Assembly: GCF_029946515.1 (NCBI RefSeq)
Contig: NZ_JARZHH010000010.1
Span: 62,001 to 126,000 of the forward strand
DNA length: 64,000 bases
From: Polyangium sp. 6x1
GTDB taxonomy: Bacteria > Myxococcota_A > Polyangia > Polyangiales > Polyangiaceae
Reading direction: 5' to 3'
Shown in pieces: positions 23,288 through 31,432 of this stretch. The notes under the pieces are model-generated. The model saw only the letters and a program-made list of their open reading frames with translations. It made no database searches and was not told the DNA's origin. A program made the position numbers and the translations under genes. Within the stretch, counting starts at the first letter, position 1. Each line of letters starts with the position of its first letter.

Positions 23288-26083
23288 ATGCTCCTCGAAA
23301 TCGTCGTCGCCGCGGCCGAAGCCCTCCGGGCCAGCTTGCCCCTCCTCGCCGGTCTGATCCTCGGCGCGGCCGCCCTGCTCCTCTTCGAGCGTTTCCTCGC
23401 GGGCCGCGTCTCCCTCGCCGTCAAGCGCGTCCTCTACGCGGTCTTCCTCCTCGGTGGACTCGGCGCGGGCCTCTTCTTCGCGTGGAAGATCCGATGGCTG
23501 TGTGACGACGCGTTCATTTCGTTCCGGTATGCGAGGAACTTCTCCCGCGGCGAGGGGCTCGTCTTCAACCCAGGCGAGTGGGTCGAGGGATACACGAATT
23601 TTCTGTGGACGCTGGTGCTCGGGCTCCTCGCCAAGGTCCGGGTCTCGATCCCGCACGCGGGGCTCTTCGGCAACCTCGCGTCGTATGTGCTCGCGGTCGT
23701 GTTCGTGGCGCTCGTCGTGCGCAAAGCGAGCCCGAAGCCGGCGATCGTGCCCTTCGCCGCGCTCGCCCTCGCCGCGAGCCGGCCGTTTCACACGTTCGCC
23801 TCGTCGGGGCTCGAGACCATGCCCGCCGCGATGCTCGTGGCCGTGGGCATGTGGGCCTCGCTCAAGAAGAATGGCGCGTTCTGGTCGGGGCTTTCGCTCA
23901 TCGCCGCCGCGCTGACGCGGCCGGATCACCTGCTCCTTTATGGATGCATGGGCCTCGCGATCGTGGCCGAGGACCTCGTCCACCGCGAGGAGAGGCCGTT
24001 CTGGAAGCGGCTCGATCTCCGTCGCTATTTCGCGTACGGCGCGCCGTTCGTCCTCTTGTACGTCCCGTATTTTCTCTGGCGCTGGCGCGCGTACGGCGAT
24101 TTCTTTCCGAATACCTATTACGCAAAATCGGGCAACCTGACGTACTGGTCGCAGGGCGTCGTCTACGCGACGCATTTCCTGTTCACGAGCGGCGCGGCGA
24201 TCTGGCTCCCGCTCTTCCTCGTCGCGCTCGCGGGGCGGCCTCGCAACCGGGGCGAGACGCGGCTCCGGCTCTTCGCATTCCTTTCGCTCCTGGTCTACGG
24301 CCGCTACGTCGTGAAGGTCGGCGGCGATTTCATGGAGCATCGCTTCTTCATCTCGCTCCTGCCGATCCTCGCGGCGACCACCGAGATTTCGGTCCGGTAT
24401 CGGCTGCGCGAGGTCTCCGCGCCGGTCCGCGCGCTCCTCGGCTCGGCCGCGGCACTCGCCGTCGCGCTCGCAGCCATGCCCGTCCGCGTGCTCAAGCCGT
24501 ACGAGAAGCGCTGGAACCTCGCCGAAGAGAACACGTTTTACCCGCTGAAGAGCGTCCTGCCGCTCGAATCCGGCTCGACGTACGCGAGCATGGGCGAGCG
24601 GCTGCACAAGACGTTCATCGCCCGCGGGCTCAAGCCCCGCCTTTCGATCGATTGCATCGGTCTCGTGGGCTGGTATGCGGACCTGCCGATCGTCGACGCC
24701 TACGGACTTGCGAACCGGCGCATCGCGCACAAGCCGATCGAGAAGCGCGGCCGGCCGGGGCACGAGAAGCGCGGCACGGTGGAGGATCTGATCGCAGAAG
24801 GCGCGGTCGTGGACCTCGGCAATCCCTGGGGCGAGAAATTCAAGGAAAAGACCCGCGCGAGCGTCGACGGGAGCTCGTTCCATTTCATTCGCTGGGATCC
24901 GGACCTCGTGAAGGCGCTGCGCGGCGTGAAGAACACGCAGCTGCCCGATCCGGCCCGCGACATCGCGGCGCTCGCGCGCACGGGCTCGAGGAACGACATC
25001 CTCGATTCGATGGAGTTTTACGAGGCCTTCCTGGAGCGCCACCCGGACCGAGAGAAGCTCGTCGGCGAGCTGCGGGGGAGGCTCGCCGAGGTCGCCGATT
25101 TCGAGGGCAGTCTCCCGCAGGGCGCGACGATGCGCGGCGAGGGGCTGCGCATCGAGAAGACCCGGCGCACGGGCGCGACGGGCAAGAGCCTGCTCGTCTC
25201 GCTGCCAGACGCGGGCGACGGCACGGGGACCGTGGAGATCGACCTCGGCGTCCTCTCGCGGTCGGAGCTTCGTTTTGCGCTGGGCGGCAAAGCAAGCCCC
25301 GGCGTGCGCGTCGAGCTCGTCGTCGACGGCGCAGCCCTGCGGACGGCGCGTCCGCGCGTCGACCGAAAGCTCGTGCCCGAGGCCTGGCAGCTCCAGGATT
25401 TGCAAGGCCGCCGCGCGACGCTCCGGATCATCGACGAGGACAAGGCGCCGGGGACGGGCCTCTACATCGACGGGATTCACTGGTCCGAGGGCACGAAGGA
25501 CGACATCCGCGCGCGGCTCCGCGCAGGCGCGATGGGCAATGCTGCCATCGACCTCTTCCGCGCGGCCCGCGCAGAGCTACCCGACGCCGATCCCGACGTG
25601 ATCGCGTTCGCGACGACGGGATTTTCGGTGCATTACAGCTTCGACGAGGCCTTCCCCCAGGGGACCGAGGTGACGGGCACGGCGTTCGGCAAGGCGCCGA
25701 CGACGAGCGCAACCGGCAATCAGCAAGACGTGACGGGCTTCGTCGGCCGCGCCTTCGTGAACGGCTATCACGGCGGGGACGCGGCGAAGGGCAAGCTCGC
25801 ACTGCCAATGATGGCGCTCGACGGCCACCCCGTGCACGTCCTCGTGGGCGGCGGCAAGGATTGTCAGAAGACGTTCGTGGGCCTAGAGGTCGAAGGGCGC
25901 ATCGTGGCACGCGCCTGCGGCAAGCAGGACGAGATCCTCCGGCCCGCCGAGCTCTCGACGAGCGCATACGTCGGCAAGCAAGGGCGCGTCGTGATCGTCG
26001 ACGAATCCACAGGGAACTGGGGGCACCTCATCGCAGACGACGTGCTCGTGGCCGCACCCCCCCGGGCCGCGCGCCTGAATTGA
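23288..26083 (+). CDS. GT-C-type membrane glycosyltransferase (AftB-like motif)
   Basis: 931 residues. The first half has about ten hydrophobic segments; the second half is a soluble, mostly extracytoplasmic region. The loop after the first helices reads CDDAFISFRYARNFSRGEGLVFNPG followed by VEGYTNFLWT, the pattern of GT-C enzymes of the mycobacterial AftB group, with the DD pair as catalytic acid site. These use polyprenyl-phosphate sugars. Then EHRFFISLLPIL and ASMGERLHKTF. The soluble tail may bind carbohydrate. Likely partner: the upstream GT2 that makes the lipid-linked donor. Specificity unknown. Confidence 0.8.
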   Translation: MLLEIVVAAAEALRASLPLLAGLILGAAALLLFERFLAGRVSLAVKRVLYAVFLLGGLGAGLFFAWKIRWLCDDAFISFRYARNFSRGEGLVFNPGEWVEGYTNFLWTLVLGLLAKVRVSIPHAGLFGNLASYVLAVVFVALVVRKASPKPAIVPFAALALAASRPFHTFASSGLETMPAAMLVAVGMWASLKKNGAFWSGLSLIAAALTRPDHLLLYGCMGLAIVAEDLVHREERPFWKRLDLRRYFAYGAPFVLLYVPYFLWRWRAYGDFFPNTYYAKSGNLTYWSQGVVYATHFLFTSGAAIWLPLFLVALAGRPRNRGETRLRLFAFLSLLVYGRYVVKVGGDFMEHRFFISLLPILAATTEISVRYRLREVSAPVRALLGSAAALAVALAAMPVRVLKPYEKRWNLAEENTFYPLKSVLPLESGSTYASMGERLHKTFIARGLKPRLSIDCIGLVGWYADLPIVDAYGLANRRIAHKPIEKRGRPGHEKRGTVEDLIAEGAVVDLGNPWGEKFKEKTRASVDGSSFHFIRWDPDLVKALRGVKNTQLPDPARDIAALARTGSRNDILDSMEFYEAFLERHPDREKLVGELRGRLAEVADFEGSLPQGATMRGEGLRIEKTRRTGATGKSLLVSLPDAGDGTGTVEIDLGVLSRSELRFALGGKASPGVRVELVVDGAALRTARPRVDRKLVPEAWQLQDLQGRRATLRIIDEDKAPGTGLYIDGIHWSEGTKDDIRARLRAGAMGNAAIDLFRAARAELPDADPDVIAFATTGFSVHYSFDEAFPQGTEVTGTAFGKAPTTSATGNQQDVTGFVGRAFVNGYHGGDAAKGKLALPMMALDGHPVHVLVGGGKDCQKTFVGLEVEGRIVARACGKQDEILRPAELSTSAYVGKQGRVVIVDESTGNWGHLIADDVLVAAPPRAARLN

Positions 26084-26107
26084 GCTGGGTTTCATCGAGG
26101 AGGCGCT

Positions 26108-26410
26108 GCGCTGGGGCGTTGCCCCAGGCCCCACCAGGGGCTGTCCGCCCCTGGACCTGGACCAGCGCAAGCGCTGGACTCGGGGTCGATGAACTGCGCG
26201 ATGCGCAGTTCATCGAACAGCCGGGTCAAGACCACAAGCGACGCTGCCAACCAAGACAGCAGCGCGGATGGCTCAACCGGCAACGCGGTACCAACGGCCT
26301 GTGGGAAGAACTGCGCGCAGCGCAGTTCTTCCCCCTGAGGTCCAGGGCTGGCCCTGGCGCGGGTCGAGGGGCGCGTAGCCCCCGCGGGGCCCGGGGCAGA
26401 GCCCCGGCGC
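26108..26410. repeat. MITE/REPIN-like element with long inverted ends
   Basis: Left arm 26108-26157 and right arm 26362-26410 are inverted copies about 80% identical by eye (shared blocks include GGGGC, TGCCCC, GGCCCC, CGCCCCT and GACC). Inside are two near-perfect hairpins with 14-bp arms and 3-nt loops (26186-26216 and 26303-26333) that share the core GAACTGCGC-N3-GCGCAGTTC. No coding potential. It fills the whole gap between two convergent genes and must fold strongly, so it may also terminate transcription from both sides. Confidence 0.7.
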
Positions 26411-26416
26411 GGCGGC

Positions 26417-28894
26417 TCAGGGAGTGACGGGGATCGTGGGGAGCCCGGGGCGGCGGCGGTAGAGCTCCATGGCATTGAAGCTCCCGTAACGCCGGCGGTT
26501 TGCGATGCGGTCGAAGCCGCGCGTGATGTCCGCGGGCTTGGACTTGTCGGGGTAGCAGCCTTCCTCCAGGACCACGTAATGGGCCATCGGGAGCAGGGCT
26601 TCGGCCTCTTCCTTGGTCTTCGCGGGTTTGACGGGCGCGGGGAAATCGTCGGCCTCGGGCCCGAAAGGCAGGGGGCGCAGGTCCCGCACGTGGAAGAGGC
26701 CTTTGGGCGGCGCCTTGCGCGAGCAGCTCAGGACGGCGGTGAGGTCCACGGGCGTCGCTGGAAGGGGCTTGTCCGGGAGCTTGCCGAGCACGCCGACGGC
26801 GATGGGCTTGCGCTCGACGAGATGGGTGGCGAAGTCCCAGAAGAGAAGGTCGGCTGCGATGGAGTTTGCTCCGTCGCTCTCCTTGTCGGGCTCGGCGAAG
26901 ACGTGCGTGACGCCCATGTCGGAGAGCATCTTGCGCACCCCCTCGGGCGAGCCGGCTGCGCCGTATTCGACGCCGAATTGCCAGAGGTAGGCGTCGAGCA
27001 CCGTCTTTCGCCACGTCCCCATGTGGGCGTGGTTGTCGGGCCAGATGTGCAAGAGGATCTGCGATCCGACGGGCGTCGCATTGCCGACGTCCTGCCAGTG
27101 CCCCTGGATGCCGAAGCGCGCGTCGTATTTCTTCTCGAATCCGGCGCTCAGCAGGTCGATGGCCTCCTTGAGCGGCGATCGCGCGTGCGCGTGCGTCTGG
27201 AAGAAATACACGTCGCCGCCCCATACGATCTGGAGCCCGAACGAAGCTGCGAGGGCGACGCGCGCGCTCGTGCCGAACGAGCGCCAGACGAGCAGCGCGA
27301 TTGCTGCCGTGACCGCCGCCATGAGGGGCATGAGCGCCTGGAGGTACCGGTCCTGGTGATGGACCGAGTACCAGATGAAGACGCCGCCGTGGACGAGCAG
27401 CACGACGAGCCAGATTCGCTTCGTCTTCTTCAGGAACGGGAGACAGCCGAGCAGGAGCGTGAATGCCGATCCGAAGACGGGCACGTTTCGGTGGAACTTG
27501 GGCCAGTCATTCGGGACGAACGAGAAATCGACGAGCGCGAGGAGCGTCTGGAGCAGGCCCTTCAGATCGCGGGTCGGCGCCCATAATTTGGCCTCGACGT
27601 AGCCGTATTTGAATCGATACCCGGCTTGGTCCGTGAAGGGGTGCGCCTTCACCTTCGCGCCGAGCAGCGGGTAGAACGGGTCGCCGTAGAACAGCAGGTT
27701 CTTGAGCCAGAGCGGCGAGCTCGCGGCGAGCCCGACGCCGGCGAGCACGAGCGGCGCCACGAGGAAGCGGCGCCGGAGCTCGGGCGGAAGGCGCCCCCGG
27801 AACGATTGCACGCCGAGGGTGACGGCTCGAATGCCGACGAGCAGGAGCGGCGGCGGCACGAGCATGATCGCGACCGTCTCCTTCGTGAGCGCCGCGGCGG
27901 CGCAGAGGACGCCGAGCACCGCGACGTATCGGAGGTCGAGCTCGCGCAGGGTGCGGAAGAGGACGAGCGCGATCGCCGTGCCGAACATCGCGCCGACGTG
28001 ATCGGCGCCGCCGCTGACCGAGCTATCGTAGAGCAGGACGCCGGGGAAGACGAAGCGCGCCGCCCAGATCCAGCGGGGATCGGCGCGCGGCACGAGCCGC
28101 CGGACGAGGGCTGGGATGCCGGCGACCGTCGTTACCACGAAGAGGGAGAATTCGAGGTGGGCCGCGAGCGTCATCTTGTCGAAGAGGCGCCCGGGGACGA
28201 GGAATGCCCACGTGTAAAGGTACGACGTGAAATGCGGACGGGCCGTGAAGACCCAGCCCTCGACGGCCGGCCGCACGGCGCCGCGCACTGCGTAGCTCTC
28301 GGCGAGGGCCATGTGCTTCCACCGCGCGTCGAACTGGATGTTCGACGGCGTGAGCACATAAAAATAAACCATTGCCAGGCCGAGCACGCCGAACGCGAGC
28401 GCGAGCGCGGAGATGCCGAGCTTCGGCCGGGTCGGGGCTGTGCGGGCGAGGACGCGGCGGATGTGCTGCGCGTGCTTGTAGAGCGGCACGGACACCGCGG
28501 CGAGCAGGGCAAGGGGCAGGACGAAAAATGTGGCCGTGCGGTAGAGACCGAGAAGGCCGGCGATGAACATCACCAGCTCGAAGCCGTAGATGCCGAGCGC
28601 CATCGAGACCATTGCGTGCTCGAGGAGCGGCATGCGCGTCCGGAGGACCCGGTGGAGCACGACGTGCCCAATGCCGTAGCTCGCCGTCCCGACGACGAGG
28701 GTGCCGAGCCAGTAGCCGGCGTAGCGCCAGAAGAGCCACTTCTGGATCGGGTAGTGCGGGTGGACGACCCAACCGAACACCAGGATCCCCGCCACGAGCA
28801 TCGTCGTGGCCAGGACCGGGCGCACGCGTGCGCGTGCTGCGTCGAGTACGCGTGATCCAGCAGACGGTGCGGGCGCGGCCGAGTCCGACTCCAT
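26417..28894 (-). CDS. GT-C-like polytopic membrane protein, paralogue A
   Basis: 825 residues with about ten to twelve hydrophobic segments in the first 600, then a soluble tail. Conserved with the next gene: HYPIQKWL, QFDARWKHMALAESYA, EGWVFTARPHFTSYLYTWAF, VSGGADHVGAMFG, ALTKETVAIMLVP, NDWPKFHRNVPVFGS, WYSVHHQDRYLQALMPL, YFFQTHAHARSPLK. The charged loop after the first helices and the overall layout suggest a GT39/ArnT-like GT-C glycosyltransferase using lipid-linked sugar, but I see no decisive family motif. Own promoter upstream; convergent with the AftB-like gene. Confidence 0.75.
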   Translation of the reverse strand: MESDSAAPAPSAGSRVLDAARARVRPVLATTMLVAGILVFGWVVHPHYPIQKWLFWRYAGYWLGTLVVGTASYGIGHVVLHRVLRTRMPLLEHAMVSMALGIYGFELVMFIAGLLGLYRTATFFVLPLALLAAVSVPLYKHAQHIRRVLARTAPTRPKLGISALALAFGVLGLAMVYFYVLTPSNIQFDARWKHMALAESYAVRGAVRPAVEGWVFTARPHFTSYLYTWAFLVPGRLFDKMTLAAHLEFSLFVVTTVAGIPALVRRLVPRADPRWIWAARFVFPGVLLYDSSVSGGADHVGAMFGTAIALVLFRTLRELDLRYVAVLGVLCAAAALTKETVAIMLVPPPLLLVGIRAVTLGVQSFRGRLPPELRRRFLVAPLVLAGVGLAASSPLWLKNLLFYGDPFYPLLGAKVKAHPFTDQAGYRFKYGYVEAKLWAPTRDLKGLLQTLLALVDFSFVPNDWPKFHRNVPVFGSAFTLLLGCLPFLKKTKRIWLVVLLVHGGVFIWYSVHHQDRYLQALMPLMAAVTAAIALLVWRSFGTSARVALAASFGLQIVWGGDVYFFQTHAHARSPLKEAIDLLSAGFEKKYDARFGIQGHWQDVGNATPVGSQILLHIWPDNHAHMGTWRKTVLDAYLWQFGVEYGAAGSPEGVRKMLSDMGVTHVFAEPDKESDGANSIAADLLFWDFATHLVERKPIAVGVLGKLPDKPLPATPVDLTAVLSCSRKAPPKGLFHVRDLRPLPFGPEADDFPAPVKPAKTKEEAEALLPMAHYVVLEEGCYPDKSKPADITRGFDRIANRRRYGSFNAMELYRRRPGLPTIPVTP

Positions 28895-28903
28895 TGCCGG
28901 GGC

Positions 28904-28932
28904 GGAGTACTCTCCGGCACCTCGCGCGTCAA
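28904..28932 (-). promoter_or_regulatory. Promoter of GT-C paralogue A
   Basis: TTGACG (complement 28932-28927), 17 bp, TACTCC (28909-28904), 9 nt to ATG 28894. The boxes match those of paralogue B, so the promoter was probably duplicated together with the gene. Confidence 0.6.
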
Positions 28933-28986
28933 GCCTGACGTCGCTTCGGAACGAGCGACCTCAAGGATGGGGGCAGGTGTCGCGGT

Positions 28987-31386
28987 TCAGCGTTTCCGCG
29001 CCCAGATTTCGAGCTTCTTCCAGGCGCCGCTGCTCCTGCGCTCGACGAGAAGCTCGAAGCCCTGGAGCAGCGCCGCCGGCTTCTGCTCGTAACATTGCTT
29101 TTCGAGGATCACGTAGTCCGCACTCGGAATCAGCAGCTCCGCCGCCTCCTTCGTGGCGGTCTCGGCTTCGGACGCCGGGAATTCCAGCGCCTTCGGGCCA
29201 TACGGCAGGATGTGCAGGTCGTTCACGCGGTAAAGCCCCCGCGGCGGCGCGTCCTTCGTGCATCCGAGGAGCAGGGCCGCGTCGTGGAAAGGGGCCGTGA
29301 TCGCCGCGTCCATCACGCGGCCGAGGACGCCGCCCTCCACGACGCGGCGCTCCGCGAGCCCGCTCCGCGCGAACTCCCAGAACAGGATGTCGGCCGCGAT
29401 CGAATTCGAGCCGTCGCTCTCTTTTTCGGGCGCGAGGAACGCGTGCGTGACCCCGAGCTCGCGCAATCGCTTGCGCACGCCCTCGGGGGAGCCGGCGCGG
29501 CCGTATTCGATGCCGAATTGCCAGAGGTAATTGTCGAGCACCGTCGGATGGCCCGTGCCGAGGTGGCCGTGGTGCGTGTGCATCAGGTGGAGGAGCAGGC
29601 GGGATCCCTTCGGTACCTCGGCGCCGAGGGTCTGGAAGCGCCCCTGGACCGCGAAGCGATCCTCGTATTTCTGCTCGAACCCGCCGCTCACGAGATCGAT
29701 CACGTGCTTGGGCGGCGATTTCGCGTGGACATGCGTCTGGATGAAATACACGTCCCCGCCCCAGACGACCTGCAATCCCACGAGCCCGAAGAGCGCGGCC
29801 CGCACGGGACGCCCGAAGGATCGGTAGAGCGAGAGCGCGAGCACCGCCGTGACGGCCGTCATCAGCGGGAGCTGTCCCTGGAGATAACGGTCCTGGTGGT
29901 GGACGGAGTACCACGAGAAGATCGCCACGTGGATCCACGCGACGAGAAACCACACGCGCCGGTGCACGCGCACGAGGAGCAAGGCCGGGAGCAAGAGCGT
30001 GAAGAGCGAGCCGAAGACGGGGACGTCGCCGTGGAATTTCCCCCAATCGTTCGGGAGAAACGAGAAGAGCCAGAGCGAGCTCATCGTCTCGGCGAGGCCC
30101 GCGAGGTCTCGCGTCGGCGCCCACATTTTTCCTTCGAGATAGCCGTACTGGAATCGATACGCGGCGTCCTCGGAGAAGGGATGCAAGTGCAGGAAGCGGT
30201 GCGAGAGGGGATAGACGGGGTCGCCGTAAAAGACGAAGTTTTTCAGCCAGAGCGGCGACGTGGCGACGAGGGCGGCGAGGCCGAAGACGAGCGGGGCGAG
30301 GAGGGCGCGGCGCGTGGTCCGGGCCGCGCGGATCGATTGCACGAGGAGCGCGAGGGCCGGGAAGGGGACCAGCATGATCGCCACGGTCTCCTTCGTGAGC
30401 GCCGCGCCGGCCGCGAGAATGCCGAGCAGGGCGGCGCGGCGCGGATCGAAATCGCGGAGCACGCGGAACGTGCAGAGCGCGATCGGCACGGAATACATGG
30501 CGCCGAAGTGATCGGCGCCGCCGCTCACGGAGCTGTCGTAGAGCAGGACGCCCGGGAAGAGGAATCGGACGGCCCAGATCCAGCGAGGATCGGCGCCCGG
30601 AGCGAGGCGCCGGACGAGCGCGGGGATGCCAATGACGGTCGTGAACAGAAAGACCGCGAATTCGAGGTGGGCCGCGAGGACCATCCGGTCGAAGAGGCGG
30701 CTCTTCGGCAAGAGGAACGCCCAGGTGTAGAGATACGAGCTGAAATGCGGGCGCGCCGAGAAGACCCAGCCCTCGGCCGAAGGGTGCACGCCGCCGTGGA
30801 TCGCATAATCCTCGGCGATCGCCATGTGCTTCCACCGCGCGTCGAACTGGACGTTTTGCGGGGTGAGCACGTTGAAATACACGAGCCCGAGCCCGAGGCA
30901 GCCGAACGCGAGCGCGAGGATCGCCCACGTTCCAAGCTTCGGCGCGCGCCGCGAGGCCCGCGCGAGCACGCGGCGCACGTGCGCGAGGTGGCGCGCGAGG
31001 GGCACGGACACGGCGGCGAGCAGGCCGAGCGGGAGGGCGAAAAACGTGGGCGCGCGATAAAGCTGGAAAATCCCCGCCAGGAAGACGAGGATTTCATAGC
31101 CGAAGACGCCGACGGCGAGGGCGGTGATCGCGTGTTCGAGGAGCGGGAGGCGCAGGCCGAGGGCGCGCCGGACGAGGACGTGGCCGAGGCCGTAGGCGCC
31201 GGCAAGGACGACGAGCACGCCGAGCCACGCGCCGGCGTAATGCCAGACGAGCCATTTCTGGATGGGGTAATGGGCGTGGACGACCTTGCCGAAGAAGGCC
31301 ATGCCCGCGAGGAGCACGAGGGCGAGGGCGGCGCTCCCGAGGCGCGGGCCCCAGCGGCCCTGGATCCGAGCCTCTCCTGACTCCAT
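28987..31386 (-). CDS. GT-C-like polytopic membrane protein, paralogue B
   Basis: 799 residues from ATG 31386. A TTG further up (31425) is rejected because it forms the -35 box of the promoter. Same layout as paralogue A: MES start, HYPIQKWLVWHYAG, QFDARWKHMAIAEDYA, EGWVFSARPHFSSYLYTWAF, VSGGADHFGAMYS, ALTKETVAIMLVP, WYSVHHQDRYLQGQLPL, YFIQTHVHAKSPPK, and a similar soluble C-terminal region with DSNSIAADILFWEFA-like wording. A tandem duplication with both copies intact. The two copies may add different sugars or act on alternative acceptors; inference only. Confidence 0.75.
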   Translation of the reverse strand: MESGEARIQGRWGPRLGSAALALVLLAGMAFFGKVVHAHYPIQKWLVWHYAGAWLGVLVVLAGAYGLGHVLVRRALGLRLPLLEHAITALAVGVFGYEILVFLAGIFQLYRAPTFFALPLGLLAAVSVPLARHLAHVRRVLARASRRAPKLGTWAILALAFGCLGLGLVYFNVLTPQNVQFDARWKHMAIAEDYAIHGGVHPSAEGWVFSARPHFSSYLYTWAFLLPKSRLFDRMVLAAHLEFAVFLFTTVIGIPALVRRLAPGADPRWIWAVRFLFPGVLLYDSSVSGGADHFGAMYSVPIALCTFRVLRDFDPRRAALLGILAAGAALTKETVAIMLVPFPALALLVQSIRAARTTRRALLAPLVFGLAALVATSPLWLKNFVFYGDPVYPLSHRFLHLHPFSEDAAYRFQYGYLEGKMWAPTRDLAGLAETMSSLWLFSFLPNDWGKFHGDVPVFGSLFTLLLPALLLVRVHRRVWFLVAWIHVAIFSWYSVHHQDRYLQGQLPLMTAVTAVLALSLYRSFGRPVRAALFGLVGLQVVWGGDVYFIQTHVHAKSPPKHVIDLVSGGFEQKYEDRFAVQGRFQTLGAEVPKGSRLLLHLMHTHHGHLGTGHPTVLDNYLWQFGIEYGRAGSPEGVRKRLRELGVTHAFLAPEKESDGSNSIAADILFWEFARSGLAERRVVEGGVLGRVMDAAITAPFHDAALLLGCTKDAPPRGLYRVNDLHILPYGPKALEFPASEAETATKEAAELLIPSADYVILEKQCYEQKPAALLQGFELLVERRSSGAWKKLEIWARKR

Positions 31387-31396
31387 GGAGGGCGAG

Positions 31397-31425
31397 GGCG
31401 TAGCTGCCCGGGAGGGCGACGTCAA
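31397..31425 (-). promoter_or_regulatory. Promoter of GT-C paralogue B
   Basis: TTGACG (complement 31425-31420), 17 bp, TACGCC (31402-31397), 10 nt to ATG 31386. Decides the start of this gene. Confidence 0.6.
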
Positions 31426-31432
31426 GCGCGGC

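Noticed and set aside
23108-25480. Long antisense frame opposite the AftB-like gene
   Set aside because: Composition is Arg/Glu/Asp-rich repeats produced by codon bias; the plus strand has the recognisable membrane enzyme.
31387-31425. TTG start for GT-C paralogue B
   Set aside because: The TTG belongs to the -35 box of a good promoter, and ATG 31386 aligns with the MES start of paralogue A.
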